Assembly: GCF_013387495.1 (NCBI RefSeq)
Contig: NZ_JABZEE010000031.1
Coordinates: forward strand, 1-64,000
DNA from: Streptomyces sp. PKU-EA00015
GTDB taxonomy: Bacteria > Actinomycetota > Actinomycetes > Streptomycetales > Streptomycetaceae
Direction: 5' to 3'
DNA length: 64,000 nucleotides
The number at the start of each line of letters is the position of its first letter. The stretch's first letter is position 1. The notes beneath the pieces are model-generated. The model worked only from the letters and a program-made list of their open reading frames with translations. It did no database searches and was not told where the DNA came from. Shown piece by piece: positions 34,645-43,908 of the stretch. The position numbers and the translations under genes are program-made.

Positions 34645-35697
34645 ATGACCAGTGCGGCCCAGCGCCCGATCGACGCGACACTGCTCGGCGGCGTACGAAC
34701 GCCGGGCTCGGTGCACACCGCGTCCGGCGGGCGGCTCGGCGTCCGGCACGAGGACCGGATCGAGCTGCACGACCGCACGGCGTTCCTCGCGGGCGGCCCG
34801 TCACTGCTGCACTCCCTGGCGCTGCCCTGCCCGGCGCGGGCCACCCCGCTGCCCGACGGGACGGTCGTCGCGGCCGAGAGCGCCCGGATCCGGGCGGTGG
34901 GCGCCGACGGGCGCACCCGCTGGGCGCTCCCCCACCCCGTCTGGCGCCACAGCTCACGAGACCCGCGGCCGCCCGGTGCGCCGGTCGTCAGTCCCGACGG
35001 ACGCCTGGTCTGCGCCGTCGTGCCGGCGCTCGAGCCGGACACCGAGGAGTGCGTGTACGTCCGGGACACGCTGCTGCTCCTGGACGCCGCCACCGGCGCC
35101 GTCCTCGCCGAGCGGCCCGTCGGCCCGGTCGCCTCCGACCTGACCGGCACCTGGCACCCCGACGGCCACCTGATGGCACTGTCCTGCTGGACGGCCTGCG
35201 CGAGCTGGACGACGTGGTGGGTCGAACCGCGCCACGACGGGCTCCACATCCGCGGCGGGGTCGGCATGCACGAGATCGTCGGCTTCCTGCCCGGTACCAC
35301 CCGGGCCCTCACCCTGCGGCGCGCCGAGCACATCGCCGTCAACGACGACCGTGACGAGCTCGCCGCGCACGACGCCGCGAGCGACGAGCAGACCGCGCTG
35401 TTCGACCTGTCCGCGCTCGCCCCGGACGCCGGGAACGACGAGTTCACCGCGGCCTGCCTGCTCGACGACGCCCATGTCCTGGTCGCGGGCCGGATCTTCC
35501 CCCGCGGCAGGCCGCCCGCCACCCGGCACTGGCTCTGCGACGCGCGGACCCTCGCACCGCTGGGAAGACTGCGCTATCCCCGCCGGGTCGGCACCACCGT
35601 CACCGCGCTCGGCGACGGCACCTGGCTGACCCGTCACGGCGACGAGCTCCACCACTGGGCACTCCCGCCCACCCTGCGCCCCGCAGGCCGCGCCTGA
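34645..35697 (+). CDS. Beta-propeller-like protein, function unknown
   Basis: 350 aa without signal peptide or membrane segment. The sequence has repeating short strands with turns like PLPDGTVVAAESARIRAVGA, VVSPDGRLVCAVVPALEP, LLLLDAATGAVLAERPVG and TWHPDGHLMALSCWT, a WD40/PQQ-like propeller pattern. A tryptophan cluster (SCWTACASWTTWWVEP) interrupts it. No catalytic residues are recognisable. It lies 57 bases downstream of the LacI-family gene on the same strand and may be co-transcribed. A ligand-binding or scaffold role is possible but unproven. Confidence 0.68.
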   Translation: MTSAAQRPIDATLLGGVRTPGSVHTASGGRLGVRHEDRIELHDRTAFLAGGPSLLHSLALPCPARATPLPDGTVVAAESARIRAVGADGRTRWALPHPVWRHSSRDPRPPGAPVVSPDGRLVCAVVPALEPDTEECVYVRDTLLLLDAATGAVLAERPVGPVASDLTGTWHPDGHLMALSCWTACASWTTWWVEPRHDGLHIRGGVGMHEIVGFLPGTTRALTLRRAEHIAVNDDRDELAAHDAASDEQTALFDLSALAPDAGNDEFTAACLLDDAHVLVAGRIFPRGRPPATRHWLCDARTLAPLGRLRYPRRVGTTVTALGDGTWLTRHGDELHHWALPPTLRPAGRA

Positions 35698-35729
35698 CGC
35701 CGTAGGGCCCCCTCCTGCCCCAGGCGTGG

Positions 35730-35766
35730 CCGTGCCCCGGACCGCACGGGGCGGCCCGGGGCACGG
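35730..35766. terminator. Terminator between the propeller gene and prcA
   Basis: CCGTGCCCCGG and CCGGGGCACGG form an 11-bp stem around 15 bases between convergent genes, so it can serve both. Confidence 0.7.
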
Positions 35767-35788
35767 GCGACACGGGATGCCGGGCGCG

Positions 35789-36553
35789 CTACTCCGCGCC
35801 CTCCTCCGTGTCCTCGATGTCCGAAGGGGCGTCGGTGGGCGCCGTGGCGGCCTCCTCGGCCTCCAGCAACCGCGACAGCTGCCGCCCGATGATCCGCTTG
35901 AACTTCCGCGCCTGCGGCCTCGTACGGTCGAGGACCGCGACCTCCAGACGCTCGGCGGGGATCTCCCGATCGCTGCCGTTGGCCTGGCTGGACAGAGCCT
36001 GGACGGCGAGCTTCAGCGCCTCGGCCAGCGACATCCCGTCGCGGTGCCGCTGATCGAGGAAGCTGCTGATCTGCTCCGCGTTGCCGCCGACGGCGACCGA
36101 GCCGTGCTCGTCCACGATCGAACCGTCGTGCGGGAGGCGGTAGATCTGGTCACCCTCGGGGGACGCGCCGACCTCGGCGACGACCAGCTCCACCTCGTAC
36201 GGCTTCTCACCGGCGCTGGAGAAGATGGTGCCGAGCGTCTGCGCGTACACGTTGGCGAGACCGCGGGCCGTGACGTCGTCGCGGTCGTAGGTGTATCCCC
36301 GCAGGTCCGCGTAGCGCACACCGCCGATGCGCAGGTTCTCGTACTCGTTGTACTTGCCGGCCGCGGCGAAGCCGATCCGGTCGTAGATCTCACTGAACTT
36401 GTGCAGGGCGCGGGACGGGTTCTCGCCGACGAAGACGATGCCGTCGGCGTACTGCATGACGACGAGGCTGCGACCGCGGGCGATGCCCTTGCGGGCGTAC
36501 TCCGCCCGGTCGGCCATGGCCTGCTGGGGTGAGACATAGAACGGCGTCGACAC
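35789..36553 (-). CDS. prcA: Proteasome alpha subunit
   Basis: 254 aa, matching the actinobacterial 20S alpha subunit. The N-terminal helix MSTPFYVSPQQAMADRAEYA, then RKGIARGRS, forms the gate and rings; the Ntn-fold core continues through VGENPSRALHKFSEIYDRIG and YTYDRDDVTARGLANVYAQT. There is no catalytic Thr, as expected for an alpha subunit. An acidic C-terminal tail (about residues 232-254) extends beyond the fold. GTG 36553 is the start. It lies 39 bases downstream of prcB on the same strand; the two form the alternating rings of the PrcAB core. Confidence 0.96.
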   Translation of the reverse strand: MSTPFYVSPQQAMADRAEYARKGIARGRSLVVMQYADGIVFVGENPSRALHKFSEIYDRIGFAAAGKYNEYENLRIGGVRYADLRGYTYDRDDVTARGLANVYAQTLGTIFSSAGEKPYEVELVVAEVGASPEGDQIYRLPHDGSIVDEHGSVAVGGNAEQISSFLDQRHRDGMSLAEALKLAVQALSSQANGSDREIPAERLEVAVLDRTRPQARKFKRIIGRQLSRLLEAEEAATAPTDAPSDIEDTEEGAE

Positions 36554-36592
36554 CGGCTATCCGTCCCTTTCTGTCAAAGGCGAGTACATGGA

Positions 36593-37438
36593 TCAGAGCA
36601 GCGCGGCACGCGGGCCGTCGGGGTGGGCCAGGCGGCCTTCGAGGATCGAACGGGCGATCTCGGAGGTCTCGGCCTCGGTGAGCCTGCGGAAGCCCTCGTC
36701 GGTGATGACCGTGACGATGGGATAGATCCGCCGGGCCACGTCCGGGCCGCCCGTCGCCGAGTCGTCGTCGGCGGCGTCGTAGAGCGCCTGGACGACCAGC
36801 GTGGTGGCCTGCTGCTCGGTCTGGTCCTCGCGGTAGAGCTTCTTCATGGCGCCGCGCGCGAAGATCGAGCCGGAGCCGGTGGCCGCGTACCCCTGTTCCT
36901 CGGAGCGGCCGCCCGTGACGTCGTACGAGAAGATGCGGCCCTTGTCGCGGTCGATGTCGTAACCGGCGAAGAGCGGCACCACGGCCAGGCCCTGCATGGC
37001 CATGCCGAGATTGCTGCGGATCATCGTGGAGAGGCGGTTGGCCTTGCCCTCCAGGGAGAGCTGGACGCCCTCGACCTTCTCGAAGTGCTCCAGCTCCAGC
37101 TGGAACAGCTTGACCATCTCCACGGCCAGGCCGGCGGTGCCGGCGATGCCCACGGCCGAGTACTCGTCGGCCGGGAAGACCTTCTGCATGTCGCGCTGCG
37201 CGATCATGTTGCCCATGGTGGCGCGGCGGTCGCCGGCCAGCACCACGCCGCCGGCGAACGTCGTCGCGACGATGGTCGTGCCGTGCGGGGCCTCGAAGAC
37301 TCCCTGCACGGGCGGCAGCGAGCGGTTGCCCGGGAGCAGCTCCGGTGAGTGCTCGCCGAGGAAGTCCATGAAGGACGAGGAGCCCGGCGTCAGGAAGGCT
37401 GCCGGCAGACGCCCGGTGCTACGAGGGTTGGCTTCCAC
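36593..37438 (-). CDS. prcB: Proteasome beta subunit (precursor)
   Basis: 281 aa from GTG 37438, the length of the S. coelicolor protein. A 53-residue propeptide ending EAPHG precedes the catalytic Thr54 of TTIVATTFAGGVVLAGDRRA, which is exposed by autoprocessing. The Asp and Lys partners lie in GDRRATMG and nearby. It provides the peptidase sites inside the Pup-proteasome. SD AAGGAA precedes the GTG. It is the upstream partner of prcA and follows pup at 146 bases. Confidence 0.96.
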   Translation of the reverse strand: MEANPRSTGRLPAAFLTPGSSSFMDFLGEHSPELLPGNRSLPPVQGVFEAPHGTTIVATTFAGGVVLAGDRRATMGNMIAQRDMQKVFPADEYSAVGIAGTAGLAVEMVKLFQLELEHFEKVEGVQLSLEGKANRLSTMIRSNLGMAMQGLAVVPLFAGYDIDRDKGRIFSYDVTGGRSEEQGYAATGSGSIFARGAMKKLYREDQTEQQATTLVVQALYDAADDDSATGGPDVARRIYPIVTVITDEGFRRLTEAETSEIARSILEGRLAHPDGPRAALL

Positions 37439-37531
37439 GCGTTTCCTTCCGGGTAGGCGGCGGCCCGCCTCTGCACGCGCGGGCCGATCTTTCGAACTGT
37501 GCACGGACCTTACCCGCGCCGTGGCCGGTCA

Positions 37532-37575
37532 TCCGTCCCGGTCCCCCGGCTTTCGCCGGCGGGAGCCGGGACGGA
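37532..37575. terminator. Terminator of the pup transcript
   Basis: TCCGTCCCGG and CCGGGACGGA form a 10-bp stem whose loop contains a further GC-rich stem, 10 bases past the pup stop on the minus strand. It may attenuate rather than block read-through into prcB. Confidence 0.6.
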
Positions 37576-37584
37576 CAACGGTCG

Positions 37585-37803
37585 TTACTGGCCGCCCTTT
37601 TGGACGAAGGAACGCACGAAGTCCTCCGCGTTCTCCTCGAGGACGTCGTCGATCTCGTCCAGTACGGAGTCGACGTCGTCCGACAGCTTCTCCTGGCGCT
37701 CCTTGAGGTCTTCTGCCGCCTGCGCGTCCTGCGCCTGCTCCTCGACCTCCTCATTGGAACGCGTGGCCTTCTGCTGTCCGCCGCCGGTGTCCTTGGTCGC
37801 CAT
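37585..37803 (-). CDS. pup: Prokaryotic ubiquitin-like protein Pup
   Basis: 72 aa, intrinsically disordered and acidic. Residues 1-30 are Gly/Gln/Lys-rich; about residues 24-55 form the helix that docks on ARC (EEVEEQAQDAQAAEDLKERQ); the C-terminus is VQKGGQ. Because it ends in Gln, it must be deamidated by Dop to GGE before PafA can use it. ATG 37803 gives the conserved MATKDTGGGQQK start. The gene sits between dop (upstream) and prcB-prcA (downstream), the standard arrangement for the locus. Confidence 0.97.
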   Translation of the reverse strand: MATKDTGGGQQKATRSNEEVEEQAQDAQAAEDLKERQEKLSDDVDSVLDEIDDVLEENAEDFVRSFVQKGGQ

Positions 37804-37952
37804 GTCCCTCACCCCGCTCGGTTTGCCCTGACGTGAGTTCGTTCGGTCAAGATCAGACCCTACAAGCCGGGTCCGACATCGGCCCCGCACTTTCGCTCAA
37901 CGTCCGGGGACCACCTCGATGATTCCCGGACGGGAGGACTTTCAGCCCCCGG

Positions 37953-39464
37953 TCAGCCGCCGGACAGCACGCGGACCAGCTCTTCGGCCGTGCGGCAGCG
38001 GTCCAGGAGTTCCTTGACGTGATTACGTGTACCACGCAGCGGTTCCAGCGTGGGCACTCGTTGCAGAGAGTCACGGCCGGGCAGGTCGAAGATGACCGAG
38101 TCCCACGACGCGGCCGCAACGTCGTCCGCGTACTGCTCCAGGCAGCGACCGCGGAAATAGGCCCTGGTGTCCTCCGGAGGGCTGGCCTGGGCCCGCTCGA
38201 CGGCCTGCTCGCCCACAAGGCGCTTCATCTTCCCGCGGGCCGCCAGACGGTTGTACAGCCCCTTGTCCGGCCGCACGTCCGCGTACTGCAGGTCCACGAG
38301 GTGGAGGCGTGCCGCGTCCCAGTCCAGGCTGTCGCGGCGCCGGTAGCCCTCCATGAGCTCCCGCTTGGCGATCCAGTCCAGCTCGCCGGACAGGCTCATG
38401 GGGTCGTTCTCGAGGCGGTTGAGCGTGTCCTCCCAGCGCGTGAGGACGTCCTTGGTCTGCTCGTCGGCGTCGGCGCCGAAGCGCTCCTCGACGTACTTGC
38501 GCGCGAGCTCGAAGTACTCCATCTGCAACTGGACGGCGGTGAGTGTGCGGCCGCTACGGAGTGTGACGAGATGCTGGAGGCTCGGGTCGTGCGAGACCTG
38601 GTGCAGTGTGCGCACGGGCTGCTCGACCGCGAGGTCGACCGCGATGAATCCGTCCTCGATCATCGAGAGCACCAGGGCCGTGGTGCCCAGCTTGAGGTAC
38701 GTGGAGATCTCCGACAGGTTGGCGTCGCCGATGATCACGTGCAGCCGGCGGTACTTCTCGGCGTCGGAGTGCGGTTCGTCACGGGTGTTGATGATCGGGC
38801 GCTTGAGGGTGGTCTCGAGGCCCACTTCGACCTCGAAATAGTCCGCGCGCTGGCTGATCTGGAAGCCGTGCTCGTGGCCGTCCTGACCGATGCCCACCCG
38901 GCCCGCGCCCGTGACGACCTGGCGGGAGACGAAGAACGGCGTCAGATGGCGCACGATGTCCGAGAACGGGGTCTCCCGCTTCATCAGGTAGTTCTCGTGC
39001 GTGCCGTAGGACGCGCCCTTGTTGTCGGTGTTGTTCTTGTACAGGTGGATGGGCTGCGCCCCGGGCAGCTGGGCCGCCCGCTCGGCCGCCTCGGCCATGA
39101 TCCGTTCGCCGGCCTTGTCCCAGAGCACGGCATCGCGCGGATTGGTCACCTCGGGCGAGCTGTACTCGGGGTGGGCGTGGTCGACGTAGAGCCGTGCGCC
39201 GTTGGTGAGGATCACATTGGCCAGGCCGATGTCCTCGTCGGTGAGCTGGCTGGAGTCGGCGGCCTCGCGGGCGAGGTCGAAGCCGCGGGCGTCCCGCAGC
39301 GGATTCTCCTCCTCGAAGTCCCAGCGGGCGCGGCGCGCCCTGTGCATCGCCGCCGCGTAGGCATTGACGATCTGGGACGAGGTGAGCATGGCATTGGCGT
39401 TCGGGTGGCCGGGGACGGAGATGCCGTACTCCGTCTCGATTCCCATTACTCGCCGTACGGTCAT
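37953..39464 (-). CDS. dop: Deamidase of Pup / depupylase Dop
   Basis: 503 aa, homologous to PafA. Conserved residues include GIETEYGISVPG (ATP/Mg glutamates), LYVDHAHPEYSSPEVTNPRD, the Dop-specific insert near residues 37-75 and LYKNNTDNKGASYGTHENYL. It converts the C-terminal Gln of Pup to Glu and also removes Pup from substrates. ATG 39464 has an excellent ribosome site AAGGAGG. Located downstream of arc and upstream of pup on the same strand; a 258-base gap with a hairpin separates it from arc. Confidence 0.95.
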   Translation of the reverse strand: MTVRRVMGIETEYGISVPGHPNANAMLTSSQIVNAYAAAMHRARRARWDFEEENPLRDARGFDLAREAADSSQLTDEDIGLANVILTNGARLYVDHAHPEYSSPEVTNPRDAVLWDKAGERIMAEAAERAAQLPGAQPIHLYKNNTDNKGASYGTHENYLMKRETPFSDIVRHLTPFFVSRQVVTGAGRVGIGQDGHEHGFQISQRADYFEVEVGLETTLKRPIINTRDEPHSDAEKYRRLHVIIGDANLSEISTYLKLGTTALVLSMIEDGFIAVDLAVEQPVRTLHQVSHDPSLQHLVTLRSGRTLTAVQLQMEYFELARKYVEERFGADADEQTKDVLTRWEDTLNRLENDPMSLSGELDWIAKRELMEGYRRRDSLDWDAARLHLVDLQYADVRPDKGLYNRLAARGKMKRLVGEQAVERAQASPPEDTRAYFRGRCLEQYADDVAAASWDSVIFDLPGRDSLQRVPTLEPLRGTRNHVKELLDRCRTAEELVRVLSGG

Positions 39465-39657
39465 GCGGCCCTCCTTGCCCGGCGGCGCTCCCCGCTGGGA
39501 GCGGCGCTCAGATACCGCTGGCTCTCCGGTGCGCGTGCGGTGCCCGTCCCCGCACCCCGCGACTCGGCGGTACCGAAGAAGCCTAGAACGCCGCCGCGTG
39601 GGTGGGGAGATCAATTCGGTCATTGCTCCGGTGTGGTCCCACCTGGCCGGAAAGCAT

Positions 39658-39713
39658 CCGGCTGCGGATACCCGCCCCCTGCCGTCGCGGGGGGCCGCGG
39701 CATCCGCAGCCGG
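39658..39713. terminator. Terminator of the arc transcript
   Basis: CCGGCTGCGGAT and ATCCGCAGCCGG form a 12-bp stem around a loop that itself contains a CCGCCCCC/GGGGG pairing, 10 bases beyond the arc stop on the minus strand. Confidence 0.7.
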
Positions 39714-39722
39714 TACGCCTGC

Positions 39723-41489
39723 CTACAGGTACTGACCGGTGTTCGCCACCGTGTCGATGGACCGGCCGGTGTCGGCGCCCTGCTTTCCGGTGACGAGGGT
39801 GCGGATGAAGACGATCCGCTCGCCCTTCTTTCCGGAGATCCGGGCCCAGTCGTCCGGGTTGGTGGTGTTGGGCAGGTCCTCGTTCTCCTTGAACTCGTCC
39901 ACGCAGGCCTGGAGCAGGTGGGAGACGCGGATGCCCTTCTGGTTCTGGTCGAGGAAGGCCTTGATGGCCATCTTCTTGGCCCGGTCGACGATGTTCTGGA
40001 TCATCGCGCCGGAGTTGAAGTCCTTGAAGTAGAGGACTTCCTTGTCGCCGTTGGCGTACGTGACCTCGAGGAAGCGGTTCTCCTCGGACTCCGCGTACAT
40101 CTGCTCCACGACCGACTGGATCATGGCGTGGGCCGCGGCCTCCTTCGATCCGCTGTGCTCGCCGAGGTCGTCGGAGTGCAGCGGGAGCGAGGGGGTCAGG
40201 TACTTGGCGAAGATGTCCTTGGCGGCCTCCGCGTCCGGACGCTCGATCTTGATCTTGACGTCGAGCCGGCCGGGCCGCAGGATCGCGGGGTCGATCATGT
40301 CCTCGCGGTTGGAGGCGCCGATGACGATGACGTTCTCCAGCCCCTCCACACCGTCGATCTCGGCGAGCAGCTGCGGGACGATGGTGTTCTCCACGTCCGA
40401 GCTGACGCCCGATCCACGCGTGCGGAAGAGGGACTCCATCTCGTCGAAGAAGACGATGACGGGGGTGCCCTCGCCCGCCTTCTCCCGGGCACGCTGGAAG
40501 ACGAGGCGGATGTGCCGCTCGGTCTCACCGACGTACTTGTTGAGGAGCTCGGGGCCCTTGATGTTGAGGAAGTAGCTCTTCCCCGCGGGCTGCCCGGTCA
40601 CCTCGGCGACCTTCTTGGCAAGGGAGTTGGCGACGGCCTTGGCGATGAGCGTCTTGCCGCATCCGGGCGGGCCGTAGAGCAGGATGCCCTTCGGCGGCCG
40701 CAGTTCGTGCTCCTTGAAGAGGTCGGGGTAGAGGTACGGCAGCTCGACCGCGTCGCGGATCATCTCGATCTGGCCGCCGAGGCCGCCGATCTTGTCGTAG
40801 TCGACGTCCGGGACCTCTTCGAGGACGAGCTCCTCGACCTCGCTCTTCGGGATCACCTCGTAGACGTAGCCCGAGCGCGGCTCGAGCAGCAGCGCGTCGC
40901 CGGGGCGGATGGTGGTGTCCAGCAGCGGCTCGGCGAGCCGCACCACCCGCTCCTCGTCGGTGTGCCCGATCACCAGGGCGCGCTCGCCGTCCTCCAGGAT
41001 CTCCTTGAGGGTGACGATGTCCCCGGCACGCTCGAATTCCATGGCGTCGACCACGTTGAGCGCCTCGTTGAGCATGACCTCCTGGCCGCGCCGGAGGTCG
41101 TCGACCTCGACGCTGGGGCTCACGTTCACCCGGAGCTTGCGGCCCCCGGTGAAGATGTCGCACGTGCCGTCCTCGTTCGCCTGCAGGAAGACACCGAAGC
41201 CGGCCGGCGGCTGCGCGAGCCGGTCGACCTCCTCCTTGAGGGCCACGATCTGGTCGCGGGCCTCACGGAGCGTGTTGGCGAGCCGCTCGTTCTGTGCGGA
41301 CACGCCGGCCAGGTTGGTCTGCAGCTCGACGATCCGCTCTTCGAGAATCCTCGTATGACGCGGAGAGTCGGCGAGCTTGCGGCGCAGGACGGCGATTTCC
41401 TGCTCGAGATAGGCAACCTGGCCGGCTGGGTCTTCAGACCCCCGCCCCGGCCGGATGCCGCGGTTGATGTCGTCGTCGTGGGCTGCCAC
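39723..41489 (-). CDS. arc: Proteasome-associated AAA+ ATPase ARC/Mpa
   Basis: 588 aa from GTG 41489, the S. coelicolor ARC length. An N-terminal coiled coil (about residues 15-75; AYLEQEIAVLRRKLADSPRH) binds Pup; two OB-like domains follow; the AAA module has Walker A GPPGCGKT, Walker B VIVFFDEME and sensor/arginine finger regions (RPGRLDVKIKIERPD). The C-terminus ends GQYL, related to the HbYX-like tail that docks on the 20S core. It unfolds pupylated proteins and feeds them to PrcAB. SD GGAGGTGAGG precedes the GTG. The longer frame adds only six residues. Confidence 0.95.
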   Translation of the reverse strand: MAAHDDDINRGIRPGRGSEDPAGQVAYLEQEIAVLRRKLADSPRHTRILEERIVELQTNLAGVSAQNERLANTLREARDQIVALKEEVDRLAQPPAGFGVFLQANEDGTCDIFTGGRKLRVNVSPSVEVDDLRRGQEVMLNEALNVVDAMEFERAGDIVTLKEILEDGERALVIGHTDEERVVRLAEPLLDTTIRPGDALLLEPRSGYVYEVIPKSEVEELVLEEVPDVDYDKIGGLGGQIEMIRDAVELPYLYPDLFKEHELRPPKGILLYGPPGCGKTLIAKAVANSLAKKVAEVTGQPAGKSYFLNIKGPELLNKYVGETERHIRLVFQRAREKAGEGTPVIVFFDEMESLFRTRGSGVSSDVENTIVPQLLAEIDGVEGLENVIVIGASNREDMIDPAILRPGRLDVKIKIERPDAEAAKDIFAKYLTPSLPLHSDDLGEHSGSKEAAAHAMIQSVVEQMYAESEENRFLEVTYANGDKEVLYFKDFNSGAMIQNIVDRAKKMAIKAFLDQNQKGIRVSHLLQACVDEFKENEDLPNTTNPDDWARISGKKGERIVFIRTLVTGKQGADTGRSIDTVANTGQYL

Positions 41490-41752
41490 GGTCCTCACCT
41501 CCTCCAAGGGGAGCTGGACGCTTCCTGACCCTACCTGTGTGGGTGGTGATTGAAACCCCTAGATCACAAAGACGGAAGGGGTGTGTCCGATCTTCACCCT
41601 TGCGCTCTCCCTCGTGCCAGGGGAATACCCAGCAGATACCCACCCGGCAACATCGGAAAGCGGTCGGTTGTATCGTCGAAGCGTTCAACACCCGTCAGGG
41701 CTGGCGCGACTTGTATCACTTGCTGCGCCCGACGAAGGAAATGGCAGGAGAT

Positions 41753-42064
41753 ATGACCGTGCAGCACGAGGTTCCCACCGACGGTGCCGCCGAGGCTCTC
41801 GAGGTCTGGATCGACCAGGATCTCTGCACCGGCGACGGAATCTGTGCGCAGTACGCCCCCGAGGTCTTCGAGCTCGACATCGACGGCCTCGCCTACGTGA
41901 AGTCCGGGGACGACGAACTGCTCCAGGACCCGGGCGCGACAACGCCGGTGCCCCTGCCGCTGCTGAACGACGTCGTCGACTCCGCCAAGGAGTGCCCGGG
42001 CGACTGCATTCACGTACGTCGGGTTTCGGACAGGGTAGAGGTCTACGGCCCCGACGCGGAGTGA
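41753..42064 (+). CDS. Ferredoxin, 3Fe-4S type
   Basis: 103 aa. The cluster ligands lie in DLCTGDGICAQYAPEVFEL (Cys-x5-Cys) and in KECPGDCI near the C-terminus, the Actinobacteria 3Fe-4S arrangement used as electron donor to P450s or reductases. An Asp/Glu-rich surface suits redox partner docking. ATG 41753 with GGCAGGAGAT directly upstream is chosen; an in-frame ATG at 41741 and the longer frame to 41537 are less likely. It is divergent from arc with 263 bases between, in which I see no other gene, and no P450 lies nearby. Confidence 0.9.
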   Translation: MTVQHEVPTDGAAEALEVWIDQDLCTGDGICAQYAPEVFELDIDGLAYVKSGDDELLQDPGATTPVPLPLLNDVVDSAKECPGDCIHVRRVSDRVEVYGPDAE

Positions 42065-42068
42065 GTGG

Positions 42069-42650
42069 TCACATACCGCGCGCTTCCGGCTGGGCGGCGC
42101 GCACGAACTTCCCGCCCTGCCACCGCCATTCGACGTTCTCCCGCTCGTCGGGGCAGCAGCTCGGCACCTGGGGCGAGGAGTACCCGAGCAGAGTGGCCGT
42201 GATCGCTCCGTCACGTACGGCGAGCGAGCCGACGCTGAGTTTCTCTGCCGGCTGAACCAGCGTCGCCACGACGCGTGCCGCGGTCCCGCGGCCGGCCGCG
42301 AGGACGTACACGCCGCTGGGCGGGGTGCCCGAACCGGCGTCGCACCGGGCCGCCACCACGGTCTCGGGACCGCCGTCGCCGTCGAGATCGCCCGTGGCCC
42401 GCTTGGTGACGACGCTGTCGACAGCGCCGCATTCCAGGGGCAGGTCGACGCCCGCCGGATCGGGGGCCGGCGCGGGGGCGGGCGCCGTCACGGTGCGTGA
42501 TTCCGAGCCCTTCTGGGACGCCGTGGCGGCGTCGGGCTGGACGAAGCCGGCGGCGGCCACGACCGCGGCCATCGCCGTCGCGGTGGCCAGCCAGTGCACG
42601 GGGCGGGCGTGGGTGTGCGCGAGGTCCGGGACGGCTGCGGAGTTCTGCAC
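42069..42650 (-). CDS. Secreted or membrane-anchored protein of unknown function
   Basis: 193 aa from GTG 42650. An N-terminal hydrophobic segment (HWLATATAMAAVVAAAGFVQ) acts as signal or anchor, then a Pro/Ala linker precedes a small C-terminal domain with cysteines in LECGAVDSVV and VPSCCPDERENVEWRWQGGK. The VEWRW ending resembles secreted actinobacterial proteins of the LppP/LprE-like kind. AGGAG lies at suitable spacing before the GTG; an ATG at 42704 in frame is possible. It converges on the ferredoxin gene with 4 bases between. Confidence 0.68.
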   Translation of the reverse strand: MQNSAAVPDLAHTHARPVHWLATATAMAAVVAAAGFVQPDAATASQKGSESRTVTAPAPAPAPDPAGVDLPLECGAVDSVVTKRATGDLDGDGGPETVVAARCDAGSGTPPSGVYVLAAGRGTAARVVATLVQPAEKLSVGSLAVRDGAITATLLGYSSPQVPSCCPDERENVEWRWQGGKFVRAAQPEARGM

Positions 42651-42808
42651 GCGGGGAGTCTCCTGAGAGGCCAGGGCTTGTGGGGGTGGCCAGCATCGTG
42701 CCATACGTCACATGGGACCGGAACAGGGGGGTCCGTAACCCTCGGGTAAAGAGTCCGTGGTGACAGGCCCCGGGCACGGAAGGGTCGCCGACGCGGGGTC
42801 AATACGGC

Positions 42809-42858
42809 GGCGCCGCCGTCGAGTTCCGGCCGGGGCAGGGGAACTCGGCGGCGGCGCC
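42809..42858. terminator. Terminator of the trmI transcript
   Basis: 19-base arms (42809-42827 and 42840-42858) pair with one mismatch around a 12-base loop, 20 bases after the trmI stop on the minus strand. Confidence 0.75.
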
Positions 42859-42878
42859 GTCGTGTTGTACGGGTGCGG

Positions 42879-43766
42879 TCAGCCCTTGTTGGGCCCTTCG
42901 TAGTCCTCGCCGTACGCGCCCTTGGCGGGACGGCGGCGGCGCATCGGGGGCTCCACGCCGTCGGCGAGGCGGCGGGCGGTGACCAGGAAGCCGGTATGTC
43001 CGATCATCCGGTGGTCGGGGCGCACGGCCAGTCCCTCGACGTGCCAGTTGCGGATCATCGACTCCCAGGGCTGCGGCTCGGCGAAGCAGCCGATCTCACG
43101 GATGGACTCGACGGTGCGCGCGAGCTGGGTGGTCGTGGCGACGTAGCAGCACAGGATGCCGCCGGGGACGAGCGCCTTGGAGACGGCCTCCAGGCACTCC
43201 CAGGGCGCGAGCATGTCCAGGATGACGCGGTCGACGTCGGAGTCGGTGAGGTTGTCCTGGAGGTCTCCGACCGTGAGCTGCCAGGCGGGGTGCGGGCCGC
43301 CGAAGTAGCGCTCCACGTTCTGCTGGGCGATCTCGGCGAAGTCCGCGCGGCGCTCGTAGGAGTGGAGCATGCCGTGGTCGCCGATGGCGCGCAGGAGGAA
43401 GCTGCTCAGCGAGCCCGAGCCCACGCCGGCCTCCACGACGCGTGCGCCGGGGAAGATGTCGGCGAAGGCCAGGATCTGCCCCGCGTCCTTGGGGTAGACC
43501 ACGGCGGCGCCGCGGGGCATGGACAGGACGTAGTCGGGGAGCAGGGGGCGCAGCGCGAGGTAGGCGACGTTTCCCGTGGTACGGACAACACTGCCCTCGG
43601 GAGCGCCGATCAGCTCGTCGTGCGGGAAGGAACCCTTGTGGGTGTGGAAGTTCTTCCCGGCCTCGAGCGTGAACGTGTAGTGGCGTCCCTTGGGGTCGGT
43701 GAGCTGGACCTGGTCCCCGACCTTGAAGGGCCCGCGACGGCGGGCGGCACCGGTCGGTTCGGACAT
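42879..43766 (-). CDS. trmI: tRNA (adenine-58-N1)-methyltransferase TrmI
   Basis: 295 aa. An N-terminal beta domain (RRGPFKVGDQVQLTDPKGRH) precedes the Rossmann methyltransferase core with SAM motif VVEAGVGSGSLS, acidic residues in HSYERRADFAEIA and the catalytic region VILDMLAPWECLEAV, ending NWHVEGLAVRPDHRMIGHTG. TrmI makes m1A58 in the T-loop of tRNA, for stability. ATG 43766 is typical. It lies upstream, on the minus strand, of the secreted protein gene with a terminator between. Actinobacterial trmI orthologues usually sit next to arc, close to the arrangement here. Confidence 0.93.
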   Translation of the reverse strand: MSEPTGAARRRGPFKVGDQVQLTDPKGRHYTFTLEAGKNFHTHKGSFPHDELIGAPEGSVVRTTGNVAYLALRPLLPDYVLSMPRGAAVVYPKDAGQILAFADIFPGARVVEAGVGSGSLSSFLLRAIGDHGMLHSYERRADFAEIAQQNVERYFGGPHPAWQLTVGDLQDNLTDSDVDRVILDMLAPWECLEAVSKALVPGGILCCYVATTTQLARTVESIREIGCFAEPQPWESMIRNWHVEGLAVRPDHRMIGHTGFLVTARRLADGVEPPMRRRRPAKGAYGEDYEGPNKG

Positions 43767-43908
43767 GTGACCAGCCTACCGGGCCCCGGCCCCGCCCCGG
43801 ACCACGCCCGGGCGGGACGGGCACTCGCCGTCCGGTCTGTTGCACGTCGACGCACGCCTCAGCGCCCCGTGAGGGTCCCCCCGGCGAAGCCAGGGGGAGA
43901 ACCGAGCC

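Noticed and set aside
38019..41528. A 1169-codon plus-strand frame
   Set aside because: It is antisense to dop and arc; its composition is the complement of highly conserved genes and shows no family motifs.
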